In this document: one piece after another, positions 35,036 through 45,928 of the stretch
Numbering within the stretch: position 1 is the stretch's first letter
Layout: each line of letters starts with the position of its first letter
From: Siphonodentalium dalli
Lineage: Eukaryota > Mollusca > Scaphopoda > Gadilida > Siphonodentaliidae
Assembly (NCBI GenBank): GCA_032622095.1
Contig: CP136066.1
Location: forward strand, 58,186,609-58,250,608
DNA: 64,000 bases
Direction: 5' to 3'
The notes under the pieces: generated by a model
Seen by the model: only the letters and a program-made list of their open reading frames with translations
Database searches by the model: none
Told to the model about the DNA's origin: nothing
Translations under genes and position numbers: made by a program

Positions 35036-35432
35036 TAGAGTAATGCCCTAAATAATCGACACCTTAACCACAGCAGAATTATGGGTAATTTTTCAGGATT
35101 TAGTCAGAAATACAGCTTGTTGCCATTCATCGGAAGCTCTCACTGAGAGCTTTCCGATGAATGGCAACAAGCCATATTTCCGACTAAATCCTGAAAAATT
35201 ACCCATAATTCTGCTGTGCTTAAGGTGTCGATTATTTAGGGGTATTTTTTTAGTCGGAAATATGGCTTGTTGCCATTCATCGGAAAGCTCTCACTGAGAG
35301 CTTTCCGATTATCTCACTGAGAGCTTTCCGATGAATGGCAACAAGCCGTACCCTGTATTTCCAACTAAATCCCAAAAAATTACCCATAATTCTGCTGTGG
35401 TTAAGGAGTCAATTATTTAGGGCATTACTGTA
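35036..35432. mobile_element. Compound MITE-A with extra arms
   Basis: A full foldback (outer arms ACACCTTAAC / TTAAGGTGT, exact complements) is fused to a second unit made of one left inner arm, two successive hinge-plus-right-arm starts (CACTGAGAGCTTTCCGAT twice, 35290-35335) and one complete right end. It looks like repeated copying of arms within one element. Confidence 0.85.
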
Positions 35433-35648
35433 ACTCAAATTCTCTTTGAACACTAATTCAGAACTACAAGACCATAGTCATAAGTACTAGTATGACTGAA
35501 ATGGTTAACCAGTCAACAGGTCAACTGGTCGTCAAGGCCGTGATCTGTCATGAAAATTGTATGACCGGTTAACCATAAGCCGACAGTGCAGTGCTTAAAC
35601 GTTATTCATCGATAAATGTCATGGAACTTGTGCATATGGTGTCCCAGT

Positions 35649-35795
35649 TACAGTAATGCAGAAATATGGCTTGTTGCCATTCATCACTGAGAGCTTTCCG
35701 ATGAATGCCAACAAGCCATATTTCCAACTAAATCCTGAAAAATTACCCATAATTCTGCTGTGGGTAAGGAGTCGATTATTTAGGGCATTACTGTA
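35649..35795. mobile_element. MITE-A copy, left outer arm lost
   Basis: The tip TACAGTAATGC joins AGAAATATGGCTTGTTGCC, then the hinge and a complete right arm. Confidence 0.87.
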
Positions 35796-36407
35796 CCGGT
35801 ATCTCATGATTGGCGCCCGACTTGAGTGCTACATTTTCAACATGCTGCGTTTTCAACACTGTCACGTCAGCGGCAACTGATCAATGTGCACCTACATGTA
35901 TATTAGTCTTTTAACTCTTATTATGGGAAGTACAAAACGTATATACCATGTTCCGCCTAGTCTAGGCCAAAATACAGAGTTGACATTGGGAGATATCGGC
36001 ATCGACATTGGATAGTCGACTAATCATTTCAACACTACATGTACCTATAACAAGTTTATATAGTTTCCTGGTATAAAGATGGTCTTATCTCTTCCAATAT
36101 AGTTTATGTTGTATAAAATAATAAATATGAATCGAAGACCCCTGTCCGGAAATGCTTCATTCAATTAATATTCATTTTATTTCAAATGTTCTGACATAAT
36201 ATACATACAATCAATTTTGGACATTTTACGGGTTGCGTTCATTCGGAGCATAGCATGCAGCACAGTCTAGTAATAACTAGACCAAGGTTTCCTTACAGTC
36301 AACTCTCAGTCTAGGGACACCGGTACTAAAATTCATTTCCGCGATGAACGGGGAATTCCCTTCTGGCGACAGCTCATTAATATTCATGTTTACAAATATA
36401 GCACTGT

Positions 36408-36611
36408 TTACTGTTTTGATTGACGTGTGACAATTCCAACATGCGTTAAAAACAATAGCTGTCGCTTCAACCCCCGTAAAGCCAGTTGGGTGTTTATCAA
36501 TAAACTCCTTAGAATATGCTCCTGTTCTTGCTTCCGCGAATCAATACCAATTTTCTTCAAAACGTTCTTAATTACAATTTCGAGAATTTGTATTTCGTCA
36601 AAGTCTGCCAT
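36408..36611 (-). pseudogene. Short frame with a faint helicase-like N-terminus
   Basis: The minus-strand frame starts MADFDEIQILEIVIKNVLKK and continues EQEHILRSLL, which recalls the Q-motif region before the Walker A of RecQ-like helicases. In another frame the same DNA reads HPTGFTG, similar to the PTGFGKS Walker A of such proteins, and stays open for about 90 codons (36276-36546). A frameshifted fragment is possible, but the likeness is short and could be chance. No splice sites were assigned. Confidence 0.22.
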
Positions 36612-36864
36612 TGTTTTAGCGTAGCCTCGCTTTCATCTAGCATTTCCGCCTTCGGTAATACTTATTTTTAGAACTATTTGGCGGGGCTTCTATGAATAAT
36701 TACTATTGAGTGCAGAATTTGAATAGGTAATGGGATTTGCAGGCAGTTATTGATTGGTCGAGCAACGCATTGCCTGGTGCGTATTGGTTGGATTTCTCCT
36801 GTTTGAAATAAGTTATTCCATAAATGTCTCAAGACCGTAAGTTGAAAGTAATGAAAATTAGGTC

Positions 36865-37267
36865 TACTGTTATGCCCTAAGTAAATGACCCATTAACTGC
36901 AGTTATAATCCGTTTACAACTGCGGTTAAACTGTAACCGCACCGCAGTTATTTGCCGTAACTGCGGTGGCATCGCAGTTACATGCGGTCAGGTTACCGCA
37001 GTTAATAACCCTTAACTGCGGTTACACTGCACGTAAACGTTAACCTTCCGGTATTTGAATATTTAATGGGAAATAGAGGGGTACTACCCATGCATCTACC
37101 AGTGTATGTTATCGTTTTGTGTTTTAGCGATCACGGCAAAGTGGTAACTTCATAATCGACCAGGAGTTGATTGTATGTTTTTGTTATCACCATCGGTTAA
37201 AACGGAACGCAGTTAAACTGGGGTGCCACTTCAGTTAGATGGGCCATTTACTTAGGGCATAACAGTA
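36865..37267. mobile_element. Element E: TA-flanked, filled with CTGCGGTTA palindromes
   Basis: The ends CTGTTATGCCCTAAGTAAAT and ATTTACTTAGGGCATAACAG are exact inverts flanked by TA. The first half is packed with about ten overlapping versions of taaCTGCGGTTA / ccgcagttaa. The tips resemble MITE-A (CAGTAATGCCCTAAGTAATC), so both may use one transposase. About 403 bp, non-coding. Confidence 0.8.
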
Positions 37268-38149
37268 GTTTTAATAAGACTGCATGTAGCATAACTCTAT
37301 CTAAAAAAAAAAATTTAAACACTGTTAAACGAAAAAATTATCCCACGTGATAATTGCATTATATAAGAAAATATCAATATAAAATAAATACCGGCATTAC
37401 TAGTAATTATTGATAGAAGCATTTCTGGACAGGTGTATTCGACTCATATTTACTATTGTGTAGTCTGGAAACTATATAAAATGTGTTTAGGAAGAGACAG
37501 ATAGATAGACAGATAATAATTTATTTAGTAATATATAACCAACATAACAATAAAGAGTACAAAATCAATAAAATATGGTATATATCACAGGGAGACAGAC
37601 CATTGTTAAACTTGCAATGTGGGCAGTGGACAGTTTGATTCTGGCAACAAGGTTGAATTAATTCAATGTAGCAGCTGGAACTTCTGCATCATGTCATGAT
37701 GCACATTGTATCATATGGTGATGTGCTTCACATCATGAAGTTCCGCATTATTACAGCCAGGGTTGGGCAATTTAAATCAATCCATTTAAGGGGTTTCCAC
37801 TATGTCAGGTTTCAGCTATGTCAGGAGGTGGAAAGTTTAGATGGACCTACAAAGAAAACTACTAAATTGTTAAGATAGTACACCAAATGAAGGAATCGAT
37901 GCTATCTGAACACCATGTCAAGCATACTACATGTATATACATGTAACAATCAAATGTCAAAAAGATGACTTTAATCATAGTTTTAAAAGTATACAAATTG
38001 TGTGGAAATTAATAACTGCCAAAAAAAGTACATGATCTGAACTAATAAAAAGCTTGAATGGCAATTTAAACTAGAGATGGGCCTGTCGCAGATGGGACTG
38101 AGGTATACCCCGTATTCAACATGTTATTTGAATGTAGTAGCCATTACTG
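37268..38149. other. Intron 1 sequence; possible LINE 3' tail
   Basis: On the minus strand, 37500-37560 reads AATAAATTATTATCTGTC and then a TCTATCTGTC simple repeat, a layout common at LINE 3' ends. No reverse-transcriptase frame lies next to it, so this is only a suggestion. Nothing else was recognised. Confidence 0.3.
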
Positions 38150-38576
38150 TATATTGGGCACTGAAATTATGTGAACAGGTAACTCTAAATCCCCTAAGCC
38201 CTAATCTTGAACCACTTAACCCTTAATCCTAATCCTAAAACCTATTGACTGAAAATGTAGGAATAAAAGCTCGGACAAAATTATGCTTTTTGAGAAGATT
38301 TTGTAAGTTGAAAAAGGGGGCTAACTCCACCAAAAATAAAAACTCGGACAAAATTATGCATGTTGCGAAAATGTTAGTCGAAAAATGGGGATAACTCCAC
38401 CAAAAAATGTCGGACAGACGTCATAAACGCAGGTGCACAAGTTCCCATGGTACTAAATATCTGTGCCAAGTTTTGAACTAAAAATGTAGGAATAAAAGCT
38501 TGAACAAAATTATACATGTTACGAAAATTTTCTAAAATCGAAAAAGGGGGGATAACTCCACTCCGACAGATTCAGC
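38150..38576 (+). mobile_element. Pearl-like core units, partial
   Basis: The units match those at 1544-2330 ('gtaggaataaaagctcggac', 'tcggacagacgtcataaacg', 'cccatggtactaaatatctg'). The ACGG run and hairpin are missing; the 53-bp minisatellite follows directly. Confidence 0.65.
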
Positions 38577-39249
38577 CCTGTACTGATAATAATTTTGTCA
38601 GAAGTTTCCACCCTGTTGTTATATTCCGCCCTGTACTAATAATAATTTTGTCAGAAGTTTCCACCCTGTTATTATATTCCGCCCTGTACTAATAATAATT
38701 TTGTCAGAAGTTTCCACCCTGTACTTATATTCCGCCCTGTACTGATAATAATTTTGTCAGAAGTTTCCACCCTGTACTTATATTCCTCCCTGTACTATTA
38801 TTAATTTTGTCGGAAGTTTCCACCCTGTACTTATATTCCGCCCTGTACTGATAATAATTTTGTCAGAAGTTTCCACCCTGTACTTATATTCCGCCCTGTA
38901 CTAATAATAATTTTGTCAGAAGTTTCCACCCTGTACTTATATTCCCCCTGTACTAATAATAATTTTGTAGGAAGTTTCCACACTGTACTTATATTCCGCC
39001 CTGTACTGATAATAATTTTGTCAGAAGTTTCCACCCTGTACTTATATTCCGCCCTGTACTGATAATAATTTTGTCAGAAGTTTCCACCCTGTTGTTATAT
39101 TCCGCCCTGTACTAATAATAATTTTGTCAGAAGTTTCCACCCTGTACTTATATTCCGCCCTGTACTAATAATAATTTTGTCAGAAGTTTCCACCCTGTAC
39201 TTATATTCCCCCTGTACTAATAATAATTTTGTCGGAAGTTTCCACACTG
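38577..39249. repeat. 53-bp minisatellite, about 13 copies
   Basis: Unit: 'taataattttgtcagaagtt' + 'tccaccctgtacttatattc' + 'cgccctgtactga'. Spacing is 52-53 bp throughout and neighbours are very similar. Frames across it with repeated 'TGWKLLTKLL' type peptides are array artefacts. Confidence 0.95.
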
Positions 39250-39340
39250 CACTTCAATTTGGCAAAAGTAGTCACTATAGCTGTACTGCTATGATAATGG
39301 GAATGGCTTTAATTTCACTGGTGTCAATGTTTGTGTTTCA

Positions 39341-39460
39341 GCCATTTATGACTTTTTCATGGGTCCGTCAGAACAAACTTTCACCTCCACAAACCCCCAA
39401 TAATAACAATCAAGTCCAACTAACAGAAGTGAAGCCACCTCGGGAATTGTGCATCCACAC
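39341..39460 (+). CDS. Candidate plus-strand exon, unknown product
   Basis: A frame open on the plus strand lies between a good acceptor (TGTTTGTGTTTCAG|CCATTT) and a good donor (CACACT|GTAAGC), both in phase 0. It reads PFMTFSWVRQNKLSPPQT and later QVQLTEVKPPRELC, with a short polyasparagine between them. Upstream in the same frame is a hydrophobic stretch (MALISLVSMFVF), so a longer exon with a membrane segment is an alternative. It lies in an intron of the minus-strand IgSF gene. No homology was recognised; it may be chance. Confidence 0.28.
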
Positions 39461-39581
39461 TGTAAGCGTAATTAGTGTCCAAGCTTTTGTTGATGACTAT
39501 CGAGATTGGACAATGTTAAAAATAAGATTTTATTACATACCGCTAATGGCGCTAAGCCTACATAAAGCTACCGGTAGGTGA

Positions 39582-40054
39582 AAGTCGCTCTCTTCTCTAA
39601 ACAATCATTGTGAGAATGGGGTTATTTACCGAAGCCAACATGTGATTAATCTGCACAATATATAATATACCCCGAATGGTAAACTGCATAATGCAAATAT
39701 GTCTCTTAAAAGCCGGTAACGAAAGTAGACTTGAGATTGGGATTGTTAATACATGTACATGTAGTTCATAATTTAAACATGTGTTATTCTTATGTTATTT
39801 ATTTTTTATGAAGTTAGATCGATTAAATATTGTAAATTAGACTGTAGCTACTCTTTCATTAATATACTCCCAGATCGATAGAGTTACCTCCCTGGGATTT
39901 GAATGTACATCGTGTCAATAGAGTTCTTTCGCATGACATTTCTCAAAATGGTGTCCGCGATAGTTTCGAAGATAATTATTTCCTGTGGTTTTTAATTTCG
40001 TGGTTATCAGCAACCACGAAAATTAGACGACGACGAATAAATGTACCTTTACAG
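39582..40054. other. Intron 1 sequence, nothing recognised
   Basis: Unassigned AT-rich sequence before the next MITE-A copy. Confidence 0.3.
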
Positions 40055-40323
40055 TACAGTAATGCTCTAATTAATCGACTCCTTAACCACAGCAGAATTA
40101 TGGGTAACTTTTCAGGATTTAGTCTGAAATATGGCTTGTTGCCATTCATCGGAAAGCTCTCAGTGAGAGCTTTCCGATGAATGGCAACAAGCAATATTTC
40201 AGACTAAATCCTGAAACAGAGCTTTCCGATGAATGGCAACATGCCATATTTCAGACTAAATCCTGAAAAGTTACCCATAATTCTGCTGTAGTTTAGGAGT
40301 CGATTATTTAGGGCATTACTGTA
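40055..40323. mobile_element. MITE-A copy with a duplicated inner right arm
   Basis: After the hinge CTCTCAGTGAGAG the inner right arm (GAGCTTTCCGATGAATGG...CTAAATCCTGAAA) occurs twice in a row. The second copy carries on to the end. TA flanks. Confidence 0.9.
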
Positions 40324-40928
40324 AATATCAGAACGGTCTACCGTCTATTAATCATTTGGAGGGGTGTTCAGGTAATAAAAGCAGAAGACAGATGAAAAGA
40401 TAATACATGTTATTATCCTAAGGGAACTACTCGTCAATGTAAACAAACCATCATAGGTGGGAGACTGGGAGTTTTACACTATTCCCAGCATATTCGGTTA
40501 ATTGCATAAGAAAAGACATGTATCAGAAGTGGGTTACTCTACAGATTGTTAACAGAGCCACATACAGGTAACAGGTCACAGTTTCAGGTGCAATCAGCCT
40601 CCCTTCTCTGTCACCCTTGCTTGAGACTTTCAAACAAATCTGGATCCCAGTCACCCAAGGAACCCCATGCCAAATATAAGTTAAAATAGTCCTGATGGTT
40701 CTTGATAAGACATTTTAAGAACTTCCTTACTCGTATTTAAATTTGCGCAGAACTATTTTTCGCACAGTTATAAATTCTTTGCACTTTGAATTCGCGCAGC
40801 CTGATACGCGAATTCAAAACTGACAAATATATTTCCGTAAACTTTATCAAAATCATGTACCTGAAGGTAGAATAAATTACCTCCACGATAAAAACAAAAA
40901 AACAAACACACAGATGATACACTGTTAA

Positions 40929-41310
40929 CCCTTTACCCAACAAACCGGCCAAAACCGGCCAAATAAAGCTTCAACAGCCTAAAATATCTTCGGTCTGTCT
41001 CAATAGAACCATACAAATATGGATATCATTGGAACCGGCTCCTTGACCACATTGTGATAGTTACAGTTATGCCCTGTGCCAATGCATTCTCTTATATATG
41101 CGAGTCGACCATAGGTCGCCTCGCATATATAAGAGAATGCATTGGCCTAAAAAAAATCTTTTTTTAACATTTTTTCTTACATTCTTTAACAATTTTTAAT
41201 TTTTAATGTGTTTAAGCCAATGCATTCTCTTATATATGCGAGGCGACCTATGGTCGACTCGCATATATAAGAGAATGCATTGGCACAGGGCCGTTCTGTT
41301 GGGTAAAGGG
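40929..41310. mobile_element. piggyBac-like MITE, type B, complete
   Basis: TTAA flanks (40925-40928, 41311-41314), ends CCCTTTACCCAACA and complement, two shared palindromes (41079-41145 and 41217-41284). Nearly the same as 6833-7224 but in the opposite orientation. Confidence 0.92.
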
Positions 41311-41440
41311 TTAACTACTAATTATTTAGTTGCGAAGATAAGCCTGAGATCAGTCTAAATAAAATTAGACCGTGTTTCATTTCAATCAACCTAAGTAATG
41401 AGATGGATTCTGGATATTTATCAGACTGGTCTACTTCACT

Positions 41441-41840
41441 TACCCTGCTAGACAAAACAAGTGTCTACTTAACCGCGGTGCGGTTAGCGTTACCACCGCG
41501 GCTGAAATGCAACTACACCGCGGCTCCACCGGGTAACTACAGTTGGGACGCGGTGTACTTGCTGTTCGGCCATGGTGTAGTTGCCGCGGTGTATGTTCAT
41601 TAAACTGAAAAAAGATGACACAAACCAGAAATCTAACCATGGTGTACATGCCGTTTGGCCGCGGTGTAGTTGCGTTTGGCTGTGGTGTACTTGCTGTTCT
41701 GCCGCAGTGTACTTGCTGTTCGGCCACGGTGTACTTGCCGTTCGGCCGCGGTGCTCGACTGCGGTTACAAACTCTGACACCGCGGCCGAATGGCAAATAC
41801 ACCGCGGTGCCAATGGACAATTGTTTTGTCCAGCGGGGTA
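41441..41840. mobile_element. CCGCGG-rich palindrome element, complete
   Basis: Ends TACCCTGCTAGACAAAACAA and TTGTTTTGTCCAGCGGGGTA are inverted repeats with TA at the borders. Inside, about ten overlapping units of 'ccgcggtgtacttgccgttc' type alternate in orientation, so every stretch can pair with several others. Long frames on both strands (for example 41490-41903) come from these units. Partial copies are at 30470-30618 and 48748-48990. Confidence 0.82.
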
Positions 41841-42135
41841 TATATAGTTTGCTGACTTCAAAAAGTTATTTAGTAGTTTACATGCGTATTGATTAAAACA
41901 CAAAACCCTTTAATTTTCCCGCTTGTTCACTAAACTGTTCAGTAGTGAGTCGTATTATCTTTCGCTAATTTTTAAATTCGCACATCGTCGTGTGTGCTGC
42001 GCGAAAAATAGTACTGCATGAATTGAAATAAGATTACGGTACTCTAAAAGGAAAGAGTTATGTTCCTGGCTCCTCCCATATTTCACATGGCAGTCCCATT
42101 CAACAAATCTCAATCCAAGTCATGTAGGGACCATC

Positions 42136-42288
42136 TACAGTAATGCCCTAATTAATTGATCCCTTAACCACAGGATTCGGGGAGAGCTTTCCAATGAATG
42201 GCAACAAGCCATATTTCAGACTAAATCCTGAAAAGTTACCCATAATTCTGCTGTAGTTAAGGAGTCGATCAATTAGGGCATTACTGTA
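42136..42288. mobile_element. MITE-A copy, most of left arm lost
   Basis: The outer 45 bp of the left arm join GGGGAGAGCTTTCC; the right arm is complete (GATCAATTAGGGCATTACTG). Confidence 0.87.
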
Positions 42289-42359
42289 AATCAAATATGA
42301 TCCCATTCAGATTGCAGTTCTGGAAAAGATCTTTTAAGAATTACTATGAAGGGAAAGAA

Positions 42360-43174
42360 TAGGGTCCTGTGATTATTCGAAGTTCGATACGGTCTTGATA
42401 TTCCAATTCGATTAGAAAATATTAGTTCGAAAATGGTTGAATATCCCAACGTAATCTTAATTTTCACTTCTTCCAGTTTTCCACAACATAATAGCGTATT
42501 ATTTTCATTCCCATTTCACAATTCTATCCATAGCTGCTGGCCACAACAATTTGTGTGTATCGCATACCAGGCAGCATATAATGACAAACAATCTAGCATG
42601 TGACTGAGTTCAATCGGTTGATAACGATCCGGTTGTTGGGACAATTATTATTGGTGTACTGTTTTTAAAACACCGTTTCCATGCAGTCACTATTTCCGGT
42701 TGACTCATGCGATTATTTGACTGTCATCTGTGGAATAAAATCAAGTTTATCCAATTGAAAGTATGATTAACCCTTTACCCAACAAACCGGCCAAAACCGG
42801 CCAAATAAAGCTTCAACAGCCTAAAATATCTTCGGTCTGTCTCAATAGAACCATACAAATATGGATATCATTGGAACCGGCTCCTTGACCACATTGTTAT
42901 AGTTACAGTTATGCCCTGTGCCAATGCATTCTCTTATATATGCGAGTTGACCATAGGTCGCCTCGCATATACAAGAGAATGCATTGGCCTAAAAAAAAAT
43001 CTTTTTTTAACACTTTTTACCATTTTTTCTTACATTCTTTAACAATTTTATAATTTTTAATGTGTTAAGCCAATGCATTCTCTTATATTGTTGATTATAT
43101 TAAATTCGCGAATAATAATGAGTATTTGATTTGATATTCGGTTCGAACGCAAACAAAATATTCACAGGACCATA
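42360..43174. mobile_element. hAT-type element, non-autonomous
   Basis: Ends TAGGGTCCTGTGA and TCACAGGACCATA, flanked by GGAAAGAA (42352-42359) and GGAAAGAG (43175-43182), an 8-bp duplication with one change. Subterminal ATTCGA motifs match the larger relative at 43448-45370. It carries a truncated piggyBac-like MITE. Confidence 0.82.
42771..43087. mobile_element. piggyBac-like MITE, type B, truncated
   Basis: TTAA + CCCTTTACCCAACAAACCGG, one complete palindrome (42919-42987) and half of the second. The right end is missing where hAT sequence resumes. Confidence 0.85.
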
Positions 43175-43758
43175 GGAAAGAGTTTAGTACCCTGACTTAC
43201 AATGTAGCACCTACCGTATTTGACCCAGCAGCCCCATTTGAAAAAATTGAATCCAAGTCACTCAAGGACCCTCTATTCCAAATATAGGCTAAATAGGCCT
43301 GAAGGTTCTTAAGAAGTACATGTACATGTAGTTATAAGAATACTATAGACGGAAAGAGTTATGGCCCAAGTTCCGCACCAAGTTTGAATGAAAGTAAACT
43401 TGGGACAATCCACACCAAATATAGTGCAAGTCAAGTTATATCGGTAGTAGGGTCCTGCGAATATTCGATATTTGACTCGAAAGTCAAATTCAATTCGAAT
43501 TCGATTTGAAATTTCCAACTCGAAATTTCGAATATACACTGACAAAAAAGTAAGCTGTTTACGGACAAGTGCACAAGTCGATCTTCGCTGTTTGTGTGCC
43601 ATATAATTCCTGAAAATTATGAATATATGCACCTTATAATTCTTATTGTACATCGCGAATGTTCGCATGCTATTAAATATAAGTATAGTATAGCCAGTAA
43701 TTAGCCACTATAGGACGACTAAATACATCTGAATTCTAGCTTTGAACATGGTAGCCAA

Positions 43759-44559
43759 CAGTCTAACGATATTGAGTCTGGTGAAAATGGGTAGAGATTC
43801 CATTACTCCCAGCAGGAATTACGTATTTGCCAGCCAATCACAAACTATCCTCATGATCGCGAAGACCAACCAAGCGACAGTCGCATGGAATTCCCAAGAC
43901 AATGGGAATTTCGTCAGCCGGTGCGGATTCCAGTAAACCCCGCCCAATAGTTATAAATAGCACAATTATTTTTCCTGCCGCATGGCTTACTGTTTACAAA
44001 TTCAGTTTTACGACAGCAAATTTAACACTGAAAAGCGTATTTAAAGAGTGCAAAATTGACTAATACTACTTAATATGTCAAATATAATTGAATATTTTTA
44101 AGAAAAACAACATTTAGTACCGAATAATTTAGAAGTCGTAAATTGATTTAATTTCCGGCATATGATGATCTATTCGAATTAAAACAAAGAAAATATATCT
44201 CGTGTCGATTCATAAACGCAATTAAAGTTTGTTAAACGTGATTATTCTCAGTTGAAATTATGTCACAAGGCGCATATGTCGCAATCTGATGTAGATTTCG
44301 CTTTTGGATTTGGCTTAATAGCGGTTGATATTGAATAAGAAACCATGTTTTTCTTTTGCGAAAATGAAAGGCTTTCGCGGAAACGAAACCGAAAGTACAT
44401 TATGTCAATCAAAGTTATTTTTAAAGACAAGTGTGGGCGGTGACGTCATAATGCAGGGGGTTGTCTGTGGAAGTTATTTATAGTCACAGTAATGCGACCA
44501 ATAGCGGATTTCACCAGACTCAATATCGTTAGATTTTGAGTATGGTTTTAATCAGACTG
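43759..44559. mobile_element. Nested element with 9-bp duplication, 801 bp
   Basis: Flanked by GGTAGCCAA (43750-43758 and 44560-44568), an exact 9-bp direct repeat. The tips are CAGTCT / AGACTG. A longer internal inverted pair, TCTAACGATATTGAGTCTGG and its complement, lies at 43762 and about 44511-44535. A 9-bp duplication fits Mutator-like elements. No transposase frame. Confidence 0.75.
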
Positions 44560-44820
44560 GGTAGCCAAAAGCTCAGAGATCGCCGATGGACCGACGACAC
44601 GTGTAAATTATAATAGCGATGAGACTGAGCAACCGCTAGCGTTATCCGCCGACTATACGTCTCAGATTCCGCGTTCTGTAATATCGCTGAAAATGTAAAC
44701 AACACGTGCTCCCGGCGTCAAAGAGTGCGTGCGGCGGTGTTTTCTTTTGAAGTTGACTTTCAGTTTCGGAGTGTTCCTTGAAACTTGACAATTGGTCGTC
44801 CGTTATTCATGTTTATTTTA

Positions 44821-44955
44821 AACATGATAAAAGCTGCATGTAGTGCAGGAACTTACACATATGATGAATGCAACGTGGTATATAAATCGCAAGCGTCTGG
44901 GACAACAAGACATCTAAGCATCCAGCACTACATAAACAGGCTAACCTGCGACTGT
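44821..44955 (+). pseudogene. BED zinc-finger remnant of hAT transposase
   Basis: The frame reads CNVVYKSQASGTTRHLSIQH, which fits the second half of a BED finger (Cys, then SGTxxLxxH-x4-H); the second cysteine is replaced by Val. It lies inside the hAT element above, in line with a transposase N-terminus of ZBED type. The catalytic part is absent. Confidence 0.6.
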
Positions 44956-45474
44956 TTTTGCATCTTCAAGTTTATAGTATGTCCGTTATTTAGTTGAAAT
45001 ACCACCGTTTTGTCCCCATGGATTGCTGAAAAACAGCAGGGTACGACTTGGTCAGGGTACGAGTTGACATACACCCGTAAAAACGGGTGTTTCAGAGTGC
45101 CGATTTGCAATTGTGCATGTACAAGCAAACTCTACAAATTGAAGTTTATAGTATCGGGAACGACGGTTGATCGCCACGCAAGTTATGATGGAACTTCATG
45201 GAAGTTCATAGAACGTTTCTCAAATCGTCTAATCATTGACATTAAATGCCTAATTGAGAATGCAACACACAGGTATGATTCGATTCGATATTCGATTCGA
45301 TATTCGAATCGATTACGTAGACTCGATTCAATATTCGATTCGATCAAAATCTCCAATTCGCAGGACCCTAATCGGTAGAGTGAGATGCTAGTTCACTTCC
45401 GAGACCCATTCGTTAAGCATCTTATATCGGCCTTGGAGCTCTGTTGACCTGCTCACCAACAACCACTTTTTAAA

Positions 45475-45860
45475 GTGATGTGAAACACCCGTAGGATGGT
45501 CAAAAAGAAATTTAGAATAATTTTGCTCAAAGTAGTTATTTTTATATGAATATAATCCAAATTGATAACACACGCTGTCATTCTTATATATTAATCAAAT
45601 ACAATGACTCGTAATGGCGAAATAATTTGTGTTAGTCTGTCGCCAATAGTTCATCCCGAATCAAGATGTAAATATTTACAACTGAGCGCAGTTCAGATGA
45701 TGTTTTCTATGGAGTGGTGTGGTCGATTTCTATGAAATTTTCGGCGATGTTAGTAGAATGCTACATTTCCCCATGTTGACATAGCATAGCGCTTGAGTAC
45801 AAACTTAACAATTTCTTGCACCCAAACAAGTCCATAATATGTCTTTAAATGCAATTAAAT
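45475..45860. repeat. Unclassified repeat, inverted partner at 56865-57215
   Basis: Stretches such as 'agatgatgttttctatggag' and 'gttagtagaatgctacattt' occur in complement at 56.9-57.0 kb in the same order, about 60-70% alike over 350 bp by eye. No terminal repeats were recognised. Confidence 0.6.
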
Positions 45861-45928
45861 ATTACAATTGTGACAGTAAACTGGTTTATTCAATAGATAA
45901 CATGATATTTGTTCTGAACAGTTATTAA

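Larger units (their letters stand above)
40590..43440. repeat. Dispersed repeat broken by five or more insertions
   Basis: Pieces at 40590-40740, 42020-42135, 42290-42359 and 43175-43440 share 'aatccaagtca', 'aatatagg.taaa.tag.cctga.ggttctt' and 'gaa.gaaagagttatg', as does 10900-11540. They look like tandem units of one long non-coding repeat. Between them lie a possible element with ACTATTTTTCGC / GCGAAAAATAGT inverted ends (about 40752-42014) and the elements listed separately. Confidence 0.5.
43448..45370 (+). mobile_element. hAT element, 1923 bp, with BED-finger remnant
   Basis: Perfect 15-bp inverted ends TAGGGTCCTGCGAAT / ATTCGCAGGACCCTA are flanked by an exact 8-bp duplication, ATCGGTAG (43440-43447, 45371-45378). 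Inner TTCGAAT-type repeats lie next to both ends. A plus-strand BED zinc-finger piece remains near 44850-44950. An 801-bp element with 9-bp duplication is nested inside. Confidence 0.92.

Noticed and set aside
38200-38245. Telomere-like 'taaccc', 'taatcctaatcc' words
   Set aside because: Too short and irregular; part of a dispersed repeat.
41403-41903. Long overlapping frames on both strands (up to 137 codons) with repeated PFGRGV-type peptides
   Set aside because: They come from GC-rich palindromic units that lack stop codons in several frames.
43309-43668. Minus-strand frame of 119 codons
   Set aside because: It crosses the border and target duplication of the hAT element, so it is a chance fusion.
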